From Diphasiastrum complanatum (Eukaryota; Streptophyta; Lycopodiopsida; Lycopodiales; Lycopodiaceae), in contig CM055096.1 of NCBI GenBank assembly GCA_029204225.1, forward strand, positions 67,862,370 to 67,926,369: a DNA stretch of 64,000 bases. Direction: 5' to 3'. Made by a program: the position numbers and the translations under genes. This document shows positions 21,636 through 32,220 of this stretch, piece by piece (the stretch's first letter is position 1; each line of letters opens with the position of its first letter). Below the pieces are notes generated by a model. It saw nothing but the letters and a program-made list of their open reading frames with translations, was not told where the DNA came from and did not search any database.

Positions 21636-22955
21636 TTGTTGAGGATGTTCAAATCTAGTCTCTTGAAAGTCACAAATTACATTTGTAGAATCATATCACA
21701 TGTTTTTATTCACATGGCATCAATAGGTGGCATCCTATTGAAGGAAAGAAAGGATCCTAAGTGCAACCTTTGTGGCAAGGGAGGATATATTTTATCAAGA
21801 TGCTACAAAAAGAAGACCAATCCATCCAAGGAGAACCAAAGCAAGGGGGCGGAGGTGAAGGATGGAGCATCAAGTTCAAAATGCAAATACAAGAAGGACA
21901 AGTCCAAGGAAAGGTGTTTCCTTTGTGGAAAGGTGAAAGAGGCTTTGAGTCTCACAAGGACTTGCAAGATTTGTCTTCAAGAGTCCATCACAACACATGT
22001 TGAATCTTTTGAAATTTTTCATTTGGAAGTGCATTGTTTGGTTCAAGATGCAAAGATAGATGTCGCTTTCATGAAAGTAACTTGGATTTATTTTATGTCC
22101 TTGGAAAGTATTTTGCTTGGAACTTTAGATAAGTTCAAACTTATTGTTATTATCCAAGAGAAATCAATCAAGAATAAGGAGCAATCACAAAATGAAAATA
22201 GTTTCATTTATGCTCTCATGTCAACTTATGAAGATCTATTTTGCTTTGAAGGGATTTTTGTATCTCAAAGGTGGCTTAAGGCAATGCTAGTTGAGTATGA
22301 TGCCTTAAAAGATAGCAAAATATGTTTTTCTTGTAAGCTTACATTAGTTATGAAGTCAAGGAAATGGAAATATCTTCATAATGTAGGATCTTTTGGTTTC
22401 AATAAGATCATGAATGATGTGTTCATTCATAAAGATGAAAATTGTATGTTTTCAATCCTAAAGGCAAGTTATAGACTTCTTATGAGAATAAGTGAAGCAT
22501 CCAAAGTGGACACTTATATCCATAAGCAAGTAGTTAGCCTTATTGAGATGGAGATACCTTTTGATTTCAATATTGGAAAAATCATGCCAAGTTGTGGTGA
22601 TTTTTGGACTTATGTTTCTAGCATAAGTAATCTTGATAATCATAGGAAGTGCATATTGAATGGTCATACTTGTTGTGATCATTATGAGACATGGAAATCT
22701 CGGATTTCCATCAAGAAGGAGCATCATGAAGAGGATCTTAAGGAGTCATCTCAAGGTTCAAGTGTGCCAAGGATTGAGAAGGAGAGACCTTCTCAAGTTG
22801 TGATTCCAAAAAGAAACTCAAGAAACATGGTTGAACCCATGTGGATCACATTACAAGGGAAAGAGGAGCATATCTCATGTAAAGGAGCAAGCCTCAAGGT
22901 CAAGCATCTACATGAAAATTGGAAGGAATCAATTTTTTATGGTGCAAAGCTCTAA
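21636..22955 (+). CDS. Zinc-knuckle protein of the non-autonomous LTR element (439 aa)
   Basis: This is the only long frame of the element. Residues 43-56 form a CCHC-like knuckle whose His is Tyr (CNLCGKGGYILSRC). A second Cys cluster is at 94-110 (CFLCGK...C), with Lys/Ser-rich linkers between. Residues ~212-230 (RWLKAMLVEYDALKD) resemble the start of copia RT, so the ORF looks like a Gag-nucleocapsid end joined to polyprotein remnants by deletion, yet kept open. I see no catalytic residues. A later Met (residue 28, MASIGG) is an alternative start. It could bind nucleic acid; function is unproven. Confidence 0.6.
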   Translation: MLRMFKSSLLKVTNYICRIISHVFIHMASIGGILLKERKDPKCNLCGKGGYILSRCYKKKTNPSKENQSKGAEVKDGASSSKCKYKKDKSKERCFLCGKVKEALSLTRTCKICLQESITTHVESFEIFHLEVHCLVQDAKIDVAFMKVTWIYFMSLESILLGTLDKFKLIVIIQEKSIKNKEQSQNENSFIYALMSTYEDLFCFEGIFVSQRWLKAMLVEYDALKDSKICFSCKLTLVMKSRKWKYLHNVGSFGFNKIMNDVFIHKDENCMFSILKASYRLLMRISEASKVDTYIHKQVVSLIEMEIPFDFNIGKIMPSCGDFWTYVSSISNLDNHRKCILNGHTCCDHYETWKSRISIKKEHHEEDLKESSQGSSVPRIEKERPSQVVIPKRNSRNMVEPMWITLQGKEEHISCKGASLKVKHLHENWKESIFYGAKL

Positions 22956-23127
22956 AGCTCATCAAAGAAGCACTATCATGGATATGGTGATTTTAGATCA
23001 ACATTAAGCTCATTGGCTGATCTTCACACCTTTTGAACCAGCAAAGACCAATTCAGCCCATGGAGTCAAGTTCAAGATCATCATGTTTTCCATCAAGCTA
23101 GATCTACCAAGCTAGATTTTTGAGGAG

Positions 23128-23944
23128 TGTGAAAAATGCAAAAATAAGCTTGGTAGAGGCCAAAAATCTTGTATATAGATAAACACACATGTGTGGAGCC
23201 TGTTCTCACGTGTGAAAATAGTGTACTTGTCATGTACCATAATCATATAGGCTGTACATATGATTTAATTCAAGTTCTAGTGGCTAAAAAGGCCAAAAAC
23301 TAGTTTTCTAGACATATGACACATGGCATCAATCTATTGCTTGCATAAGCCACATCCTTTGGTTAGGTGTCACATCCCATGTGTAGAGGACAGCTCACAT
23401 GTGTGGAATAAGCTGAAGTAGACAAATTTTGACTTCTAGAAGATTTTCAAGTAGATCTCCATATAGAAGGAAAATGGACCAAAAGTGCTCAAAATAGAAG
23501 GTTTTGTCCAAGTGTCAGTTTTGCATGATGAATCATCATATGACAAAGCACCTTCACACACATGGGATCAAAGGGATGATCAGTACCACGAGCTCCCACT
23601 TATTGTATATATAGAGCCACATTTGGCCATAATCAATGTGAGACACCAATCTTGGTTTTGGAAGCAATTTTGAGTGATTCTCTCCATTTGTCTACATTTG
23701 TTTTGATTGTTTTGAGGTTCTATCAATGTGCACTTGATTTTCAGGTTACAGTGTTTCACACGTGTGAAACCATAAAGTACACTTACCTTCAATTAATGAT
23801 TGTTCTTGTTAGGATTTTGTGTCTAGAATTGATCTAGATTGATCTTAATCTGAAGTAGATTGATAGATCAAGTAATCTGACAACCAATCCCTCTTGAGGA
23901 TCAGATTAGGATCCACTCTTGGTCCTTTTTGTACTTTTTGCACA
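23128..23944 (+). repeat. 3' LTR of the 19367-23944 element (817 bp)
   Basis: Direct repeat of 19367-20198. It is preceded by a short purine stretch (TGAGGAG) and followed by target duplication ATGTG. It contains the 18-bp perfect palindrome GTTTCACACGTGTGAAAC at 23753-23770. Confidence 0.93.
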
Positions 23945-24015
23945 ATGTGAAGCAAGAGGAGAAGAGAGAAACTGGTAACCTAAACCTAATTATGTCGACG
24001 GGAGAATCCCTACCT

Positions 24016-24132
24016 CATTATATAGAGAGTACCCAACGGGGTTGGCTCAGTTGGTTGGCTTGGCATCCAAAGTTTCTTTGGTCCCAGGTTCGAGCCTCCC
24101 CTTGGAAACCAAGAAGCATTATATAGAGAGTA
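24016..24132 (+). mobile_element. tRNA-derived SINE-like insert with 16-bp target duplication
   Basis: The 85-bp body (24032-24116) has a pol III box A (TGGCTCAGTTGG, 24043-24054) and box B (GGTTCGAGCC, 24087-24096). It is flanked by perfect 16-bp direct repeats CATTATATAGAGAGTA (24016-24031 and 24117-24132). This is the signature of retroposition by LINE machinery. It may be a very short SINE or a retroposed tRNA-like gene; no obvious tail beyond AAGAAG. Confidence 0.85.
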
Positions 24133-24394
24133 GAGTCATGTGCATGAAACCGTGCAACCCCCATGCAGGTCAACTATAAATAGATCACATCTCTTCATGC
24201 AGTCCTCCTACCTATATCCGTCACACAGACATGCAATACTCCTTATGTCTCAATGAGAGTGTCTGGGTCCTCTCAAGATAATTAGTCACAAACAGGCCTC
24301 GACATGGAATTAAATCTCGGCATGACCAATAATCTCGAACACTGGAGGGCCGGTCTACCATATTCCAGGTCCTTAACTTAATATGGCCATGACA

Positions 24395-25867
24395 TTCTTC
24401 CCTCCTTAAACTGCTTCTATCCTTAGAAGCTCCTCAAAACAGGAAATAATTATAGGGACATTTTCTTTGACTTTCAATAATAACCAAGAAAATCATTATC
24501 CTTAGTTTGATTTTCATATCAAACAAGTAATTACTCAGAGATAAATCTATTTCTAACCATTAATCTCTGTTCTGGAGTACAAACTCTGGTTTGAAAAGTA
24601 CACTAAGATATATTTTCTCAATTGGGTTACACCCCACACAAGTTAATAACATCACCTTCATGTAAAACACTTACATGAACCAACTGAGCGAAATATTACC
24701 TAGTTTAGGAGATGAAAGTTAAAGAAAATAATAATTATAGTCTGAAATCATCCACAAACTTTGGCAGACAATTCAAAAAAATCTCCAAGTACAACTATCC
24801 TTAGAATCCAATTCTAAGATATGATAATTCATTTAACTAGAATCTCTAGGAGAATCATTAAGATATAAAATGATTAAAACTCAACTCAAAAAAGTATCTC
24901 GGATACTCTTTTGAGTTAAATGCTTATGTTTCTAGCATCAAATGCAAGAAAATAGCACCCATTCATCTCTGTAGATCTACCTGTCCCCTTTGATAACTAG
25001 AGATCCAATTGAAAGAAAAAATTGTACTCAAGCATCTGCAGACCACAAACTGTAGCAGAATAGCATCCACTAGATAAATTATATTCTCCACAAGTAAATT
25101 AACTTTTCTTGTGAGAATGTCTGTGAGATCCACAAGCTCTCAATAAAATACTGAAGTAGAGAGATTCAAAACATTGATTCAAATTCTTACTCAATTAATA
25201 GATCAAGAATCAATCATCACTTAAGAATCATCACAATTTTCTTATAGTCCTCTGACAATAATTAAGTATCTATTTATGTTCCGTCAATCATAAATATTTA
25301 GATTCATATGATTCATCAATCATATTTTTTTGGAATCCAAAACCATACTTAATCATTTACAGGATACTAGAGTACATGTCCAACATAACTCAGGAAAAGT
25401 AAGTCATTCTAAAATCTTTCCACTCAGAAAAATACTGGATTTAGGAGTACTCTTCAAGCATGATTCTTTAACTGAAGTGCAAGATTCAAGGTCTATAAAC
25501 CACTGGTAATTAAAGACTGAACACATACCAAAAATAACAATCATCTTCAACTATAGAAAACTTTAGATTACAATCTAGAATCAATCTAGATACCCAAAGT
25601 CCTACTGAATATCCATTCAGATATTATTCTTGGATTCATTATGATTTGTTATCCAATTGAGCGCTCTGGGATACAATCACTAATGAGCTGAGTCTATTCC
25701 TTAACTAAGGACTACTCTATGATCCTACGCTATTGATATTGATGAGGGTGGTGGTGAAGGAGCCACTTCCTTCCGTTTTTGTGCTTGCATAATTGCTAAC
25801 ATTGGAATGTGCAACATATGTTGTCCATCATCAATATTCAAGCTAAGATTACTACAATCTTGGACCC
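24395..25867. other. AT-rich non-coding stretch
   Basis: Begins with the polypurine-like tract of the minus-strand LTR (24395-24407) and continues AT-rich with stops in all frames. It may be the untranslated 3' region of that element. A short minus-strand frame near 25750-25830 (MLAIMQAQKRKEVAPSPPP) looks protein-like but is too short to assign. Confidence 0.4.
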
Positions 25868-26780
25868 AGAAGGTTCAAACTACTTGATTTGAAAATTAAA
25901 GACTTCACTCTTGTTGAAGGGCGAAGGTCTATGGTAATGGATAAAACCAATTGAGGAGAAGCCATAAGCTACTCCTGGCAAAGAACTTCGAGAATGGAGT
26001 TTAAAAAATGACAAAGCTATAGCAATTATTGCATCTTCAGTGCATGACAACATAATGCTTTATCTTACATCAATTTCGAACGCAAAGGATTTATGGGAAG
26101 AATTGCAAACTAAGAATGAGATTCGATCTCGTAATAGATCATGTTCTTGGAAGACCAATTAACTTACCTACAGTGGGACAGCAAAGACCTGAACACATTC
26201 GTACGAAAGATTAAAGATCTATTTATTTCCTTGCAGAATTCTGGTGCAGAAAATACAATTTCTAAGGAAAAATAGCTTAGTGATTTTCTTCGAGCCCTAC
26301 CCAGGTCATTCCACACAACAAGAACCTTATTGATGAAAGATGCGATATTGACACTTCAAAAGGCAATAGATGGAGTGAAGGAGGAAATAGAAGCTCGTGA
26401 ACACTATGACGACAATGGTGATTTACTCAGAAGAATAATTCTTCTAAGAAGTCTAAGTTTAAGAGAGAGTCGTTTAAGAAGAATGAGTCTAAGACTAATG
26501 AACAACAATCTGGAAAACTACAGAAGAATTTTGGCGATAAGAAAATTTGCAACAGATGCAGAAGATTAGGTTACACAGAAGAAAAAAGTAGGCTAAATCC
26601 AAAGATTGAATGCATTCATTGTCATAAATGGGGTCATGCAGCAGTAGACTATTATCAGAATCCTAGAAACAAAAGGGAGCAAAATCGAAGTGAACCTTCA
26701 GATTCAAACTATGTCGAAGATAAAGCAGAATGCTCCAAAGCAGCAGAAGATAGGGCAACAAGGAACTTAGCAGCTTATGT
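25868..26780 (+). pseudogene. Copia A Gag (broken)
   Basis: Short frames read EGLWYWIKPI, KELREWSLKNDKAIAIIASS and SISNAKDLWEELQ, the copia Gag core. The frame 26330-26569 holds a later Gag segment. A knuckle at about 26610-26655 reads CIHCHKWGHAAVDY, with the last Cys changed to Tyr. Several stops. Confidence 0.8.
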
Positions 26781-26814
26781 TAGTACTAATCTTTGATGTT
26801 CATCTAATTCAATT

Positions 26815-27915
26815 CGAGAAGTAGTACTTGATTCGGGAGCCACCTCACATTTTGTTTTCTCCAAACAAATTTTGTCTGAGTACAAGAAGACAAACTATTC
26901 GAGATTCATTATACTTGGAGACGGTTCTAAACACGTGGTTGATGGAACTGATGTACTATGGCTAGACACGAATCATGAAGACAAAAAACTGGAGGAAGGT
27001 CTCTATGTCCCTACTCTTGATAAAGATCTTGTATCTGTAGCTAAGATAGTCAATACAGGCATGTCAGTTACCTTCACAAAGAACTCTTGTAAACTGTGCG
27101 AAGAAGATTCTGATAACCTGGTTGCTAAAGGCAACAGAGAAAAAAATTTATGTCACCTGAACATTCGAACAAGAATTGAACAAGTCAATCAAACTCAGGA
27201 ATCAACAGATGTACTATGGCACAAGAGGCTATGTCACATAAACATGGAAACCTTGTACCAAGCCAACAAAAGTCAGAGAATTCAAGGAGTCGAAATCACA
27301 AGTAGAGATATTCAGACTACTTGCGAATCCTATCTTAAAGACAAGTTGACTAGAACACCTTTCAGTAAGGATGCTTATAAAGCAACTAAGGTACTTGAAA
27401 TTGTGCATTCAGGTATTTGTGGACCATTTGGAGTATTGTTGTTGGGTGATGCAAAGTACTTCGTTACGTTTATTGATGACTTCAGCAAGTTCACTGTAAT
27501 ATACTTTATTCGTACCAAATCTGAAGCTTTCGAGAAATTCGTTGAGTATATGAATTGGGCTGAGAATTGGACAGGCAATAAGCTGAAGCAGATTCACACA
27601 GATCATGGAGGTGAGTACATTTCCAATGAATTTAAAGCTTACTCTACTGATCGAGGTATTATGCACACGAAGACTACATCTTACACACCTCGGCACAATA
27701 TAATAGCTGAACGAAGAAATCGTACACTTATGGAAGCTGCAAGCTGTATGATGGCTCATGCGAAAGCACCTAAACAGTTGTGGGCAGAAGCAGTGGCTAC
27801 ATCAAATTATCTTCAAAATCGTATTTTGAAATCTCGAATATCGGATAAAACTCCTCATGAGATATGGTGGAAATCGAAGCAAATCTTGCGCATGTTCGGA
27901 CATTTGGATGCATAG
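26815..27915 (+). pseudogene. Copia A protease-integrase region
   Basis: Protease VLDSGATSHFV at about 26825 (catalytic D-S-G). The long frame 26872-27915 then holds the pre-integrase motif (VLWHKRLCHINMETLY), the zinc region (TTCESYLKDK, second Cys lost), integrase Asp residues in FVTFIDDFSKFT and IHTDHGGEYIS, and Glu in NIIAERRNRTL. The frame shifts by one near 27860-27915 into the next ORF. The role would be polyprotein cleavage and cDNA insertion. Confidence 0.9.
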
Positions 27916-28757
27916 TGTATATGCACATACCAGATATGCTGAGAAAGAAACTCAATGAAAAGACAGAACAAGATTTTCTAGTAGGATTTGAGTTACATTT
28001 GTCATATTATCGTGTTTACGTACCCGAAACTAGCAAGATAAAAGTTGTTCGAGATGTTAAATTTGATGAAACGAAATACATAACAGACAGTGATCTAGTC
28101 GGCTATGATATTCCCAAAAATTATTATGAGCTACCAACGACAACAGAAGAAAAACAAGTAGAAGATGAAAGAGAGTTACCAAATTCAGAGGGAGGTCAAG
28201 ATCGAGTACCTGACATACTTGAATTGCCAATTCGAATTCTAGCAGAAAAGCTCAAATCAGAATCGAACTCGAAACCTGCAGAATCAAACTCGAAATCACC
28301 TGTGAGAAGATCTGACAAACAACAAAAACCACCAGAAAGGTATGGCCAAGATGTTTTTAATACAGTCATCGAATTTTGTGGTTTCTCTGACGAACCTCAA
28401 ACATTTGAGGAAGCTGTAGATGGACCAGATAAAGATCGCTGGATTCAAGCAATGGAGGACGAAATGTCATCCATGTACAAGAACAATGTACGGACACTTA
28501 CACCTATACCTGATAGCAGAAAACCAGTCAAATGCAAGTGGATCTACAAAATCAAAATAGGTCCTGATGGAGAAAACATCATATACAAGGCAAGGTTAGT
28601 TGCTAAAGGATTTTCACAGAAGTATGGGATCGACTACACTGATATTTTCTCACCGGTAGTCAAACATACATCAATTCGTTTGTTATTCGTGTATGTAGTG
28701 GCTCATGATCTGAAAATCCATATTGTGGATGAGAAAACTGCTTTCCTGCACACATAA
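27864..28757 (+). pseudogene. Copia A integrase C-terminus and RT N-terminus
   Basis: 297-aa frame: ANLAHVRTFGCIVYMHIPD and DVKFDETKYI (integrase tail), a Ser/Lys-rich linker, then RT from TFEEAVDGPDKDRWIQAMEDEM through CKWIYKIKIGPDG and RLVAKGFSQKYGIDYTDIFSPVV. It ends with a stop where MDVKTAFLNG-like residues are expected (KTAFLHT). Confidence 0.9.
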
Positions 28758-29948
28758 TTGGAAGAAGACTTATTCATAGACCAACCACTTGGTTTTGTAA
28801 GCCAAGAATATCCGGAATACGGATGTCACATGAATAAAAACATTTATGGGCTGAAACAAGCATCGAGACAATGGTATAGAAAGAAGGACGAAGCACTGTG
28901 TTCCATAGGCTTCAAACCTCTATTTGCTGAATCAAATGTCTATATCAAACATGTCCAAAATGAAATAATCATTTTAGTTGTTTATGTTGATGACACGCTT
29001 ATCTTCTCAAGAAGAGAGAAGTTAATTACAGATGTCAAAAGAGACATTTCTGAGATATTTGAGATCGTTGACCTAGGAGAAGCTAAAATCTATCTAGGCT
29101 TGCAGATCATGAGAGACTTTGAAGGTGGTGAGTTGTATCTTCACCAACAAAAGTACACTCAAAAGACCATTGAAGACTTCAACATGCTCGAATGCAAAGG
29201 TGTACATACTCTCATGATACTTGGAACAATACTGAGCAAGGCAGATTGTCCACATACTCTTGAGAAAGAAGAACGAATGGCCAAAACACCCCATCGTAGG
29301 CTAATTGGATCATTGTTATATCTAGAAGACAACACCAAACCTGATATAGCATTTGCAGTATACAAGCTGAGCCAATATAATCAGAACCTAATCGTTGCAT
29401 TGGAAGTTGGCAAAGAGAGTGCTACAATATCTCCAAGAAACGAAAGACTATGGACTGTGTTATTCGAAGGAAGCTAGATTTCATATCGAATCTTATAGTG
29501 ATGCAAGCTGGGCATCCATGAAGAATGATAACAAAAGTATTTCAGGAGGTTGTAATCTAGCATTTGGCATAGCCATACTCTGGATTAGCAAGAAGCAAAT
29601 AACAGTAGCTCAATCTTCCTGTGAAGTGGAATATGTAGCAGCAGCCAAAATGACAAACGAGCTGATCTAGATCAAATAGATATTGGAAGGATTTGATGAG
29701 TCTATTTCTGAGCCTTATGTCTTGTTAATGGATAACACTTAAGCAATCTATCTTACAAAAGATCATGTATTTCACTCACAATGAAGCATCAAGTATCATC
29801 TGATTCAGAACTTAGTCGAGAAGAAGATACTGAAGACAGTCTTCATACCCACAGTGCAAATGACAACTGATATCTTTACAAAGCCGCTCAGTAAAGCTTT
29901 GTTCGAGAAGCAGCGAAGAAGATTGGGATTAATCCAATTGCCACTTTG
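28758..29948 (+). pseudogene. Copia A RT C-terminus and RNase H
   Basis: The frame 28758-29477 continues RT with NIYGLKQASRQWY, the intact catalytic YVDD (VVYVDDTLIFSR) and LGLQIMRD. The frame 29395-29670 is RNase H (LCYSKEARFHIESYSDASWASM, SSCEVEYVAAAK). The remaining RNase H to about 29948 is broken by stops. The overlapping frames reflect a one-base shift near 29430. Confidence 0.9.
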
Positions 29949-29957
29949 AGAGGGAGC

Positions 29958-30545
29958 TGTAGAACAACTGATCAAACAGATCTTGATTCTACTGACAAAG
30001 TGTGCAGTTTACTTGACAAAGGATGAGAAAGAAATGAACGCAAACTCGAAACATTTTTATTCGTGGCCAACTCGAAAGATTCACGAAATTTGTCTTGCAA
30101 TCAACTCAAAAGAGTCGCAAAACAGTTTTTTGTAGAAGCTCGTGTTAGATATCTATTGTTACAACATTGAAAGGCCAAAAGACCTGTAAATAAAAGGCCA
30201 AAAGACCTGTCTTGTAGCAATATAAATACATGTGCACTACTCGTTGTAACTAACTCACTCAATCAAAGACACAACAACGAGATAAGGCAACAAGAGATAT
30301 ATATTGATGAATCAGATTTAGAGTTATAAAAATTCATTTTTGATCAATAGTTTCTTATTGTCTAAATTGTCTTAAGTTGTCTCTTACTTCTGCATATAAT
30401 TTTCGCACGCATATTCAATCAGAACTAATATTGTTCTATTAGTACATAGATCAGATACAAACCCGATTGAAGACACTGATATTAGTTTGATTTATTCAAA
30501 CTTGCATCGTGTTCTCTTTGGAAGAACAATTATTATTTTTCTACA
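29958..30545 (+). mobile_element. 3' LTR of copia A (588 bp)
   Basis: Inverted ends TGTAGA...TCTACA, preceded by the purine tract GAGAGGGAG just after the RNase H end. It directly abuts the protease region of copia B at 30546, which means one element was inserted in or recombined with the other. No second copy in the window. Confidence 0.75.
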
Positions 30546-30564
30546 ATCATCTCCCCAGCTCTAA

Positions 30565-32220
30565 GTGGATGAAAGCGCATTTATGGTCAAAGATCAAAGC
30601 GCATTTTTGGATGATTCATGGTTTTTGGATTATGGAACAACTCAACATATGACCAATCAATGTGAGATTTTCAACTCTTACACACCTTACAACATGAAGA
30701 AATTTGTTCATCTTGGTGACAATAGTACTATTGAAGGTGAAGGTACTGTAAGATTGCGATTTCAACATGGTCAATTCAAATTACTATCAAAGGTCTTATA
30801 TGTTCCTAAACTCTCTACAAATCTGTTATTAGTAAGTAGAATTACATATTTAGGTCATAAGGTAGAATTTGAATCTGATCAATGCAAAATTATTGATAGG
30901 AGTAATAAGATCCTTGCACTTGGCAAAAGGCAAGGTTACTTATATAGATTGGCACATTGCTATTATGAGTATAGTCAAGTCTTCAAAACCTCTGTTTCAG
31001 CCAACAAAGCATTACTATGGCATCATCGCTTAGGACACTTGAATTATGCATATATTTTGGACATGTCCAGATAATCCATGGTTTTTGATCTTGACTATCC
31101 TTCTGGTAAGGTCGATCTCCTTGTCTGTCATAGCTGCATCTTTGGAAAGCAGACTAGGATTCCTTTTAGATCAAATCATATGCATGCGACAAAAGGTCTA
31201 TTAGATGTTGTTCATACAGAGATATGTGGACCTATGCAAACTCCTTCAGATGCAAAGTATTTCATTACCTTTATTTATGAATTCTTCAGAAGAGTAGCTA
31301 TTTATTTCATTAAACAGAAATCAGAGACTTTCATCAAATTCAGACAATTCAAAGAGCATGCTGAGAATCAAACTAGCAAATGAATCAAAGCACTGAGGTC
31401 AGATAATGGGGGAGAATACATCTCCACCGAATTCAAGGAGTATTGCCTTAACAACGACATTGAGCAACAATACATTACCTCTCTTTCGCCTCAGTCAAGT
31501 GGTCTTGTTGAGAGAAAGAACAGAACCTTAGTCGAATCAGCAAAGTGCATGTTATCACATGCGACACTTCCGAAGTCCTTCTGGGCTGCAGCTGTTTCAA
31601 TAGCAACCTATATTCAGAACAAATGTCCTACTAACGGTCTCTCAGACAAAACACCATTCGAAGTTTGGACAGGGACCAAACCCTCTTTATCAAACTTACG
31701 AGCTTTTGGATGTACTGCTTTCGCGCAGATTCCTCGTGATCTCAAGAAGAAGCTTGACTTCCAAAATATCAAATGTGTTTTCATCAGCTACACTACTTCA
31801 AATCAAGCCTACAAGTTCGATCCCATTGAGTTGAAGATATTCGCTAGCCAGGATGTCATCTTCATTGAAGATCAGTTTCAAGACGTCAAAGGAAAGGGTA
31901 GTCCCCATGTAGCCGACCTGTCAGATTCTCCTGACGCATTGAACTATCCAGTTCCTCAATCGACTATTCCCATTCAAGTTCCAAGTTCTTCTACTTTCGA
32001 TGAACAATAAATCAACGACGAATCAGAAGATGATGATGTTGCAGTTCAGCAACTACAGTATGATGGAAATGATCAACTTCCTCTATTACCCACAAGATCA
32101 TCAAGAACTAGCAGACCACCTCACAAGTATATCGACGAGTCTACAGCCTACCTTGTTCAGGAACCGACGTCTGTCCAAGAGGCACTCAATCAACCTGATT
32201 CAGATTACTTGCTAGCAGAA
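30565..32220 (+). pseudogene. Copia B protease and integrase
   Basis: 30565-31074: protease with LDYGTTQHM (normally DSG/SGAT), then the pre-integrase LWHHRLGHLNYAY. 31078-31383: zinc pair CHSCIFGKQ, VVHTEICGPM and FITFIYEFF (catalytic Asp changed to Tyr). Beyond the stop at 31381 the core continues with LRSDNGGEYIS and SSGLVERKNR. 31549-32010: core end and C-terminus (LSDKTPFEVWTGTKPSL, LKKKLDFQNIKCVFI). Catalytic loss plus stops show a dead copy. Confidence 0.88.

Larger units (their letters stand above)
19367..23944 (+). mobile_element. Complete non-autonomous LTR retrotransposon (4578 bp) with target duplication ATGTG
   Basis: Two nearly identical direct LTRs (19367-20198 and 23128-23944) both begin TGTGAAAAATGC and end TTTGCACA. 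ATGTG precedes the first LTR (19362-19366) and follows the second (23945-23949). The primer site TGGTATCAGAGCC follows the 5' LTR with no gap. The 2.9 kb interior encodes one 439-aa zinc-knuckle ORF and no recognisable protease, integrase or full RT. It must have been mobilised in trans by another element. High LTR identity indicates recent insertion. Confidence 0.93.
19240..24394 (-). mobile_element. LTR of a minus-strand element, split by two later insertions
   Basis: The plus-strand ends are TGTAACGACC at 19240 and GGCCATGACA at 24394. A purine tract on the minus strand (AAGGAGGGAAGAA, 24395-24407) abuts the right end as a polypurine tract should. Removing the nested element and its duplication (19362-23949) leaves an LTR of about 570 bp that also hosts the 85-bp tRNA-like insert. 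It is therefore the 3' LTR of an element whose body would lie to the right. Confidence 0.55.
25868..30545 (+). mobile_element. Ty1/copia element A, plus strand, 3' LTR present
   Basis: Gag (25868-26780), protease/pre-integrase/integrase (26815-27915), RT (28380-29300), RNase H (to about 29948), then a purine tract and the 3' LTR (29958-30545). No 5' LTR or primer site is recognised upstream. Few breaks separate the domains, so this is among the better preserved copia copies here. Confidence 0.9.
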
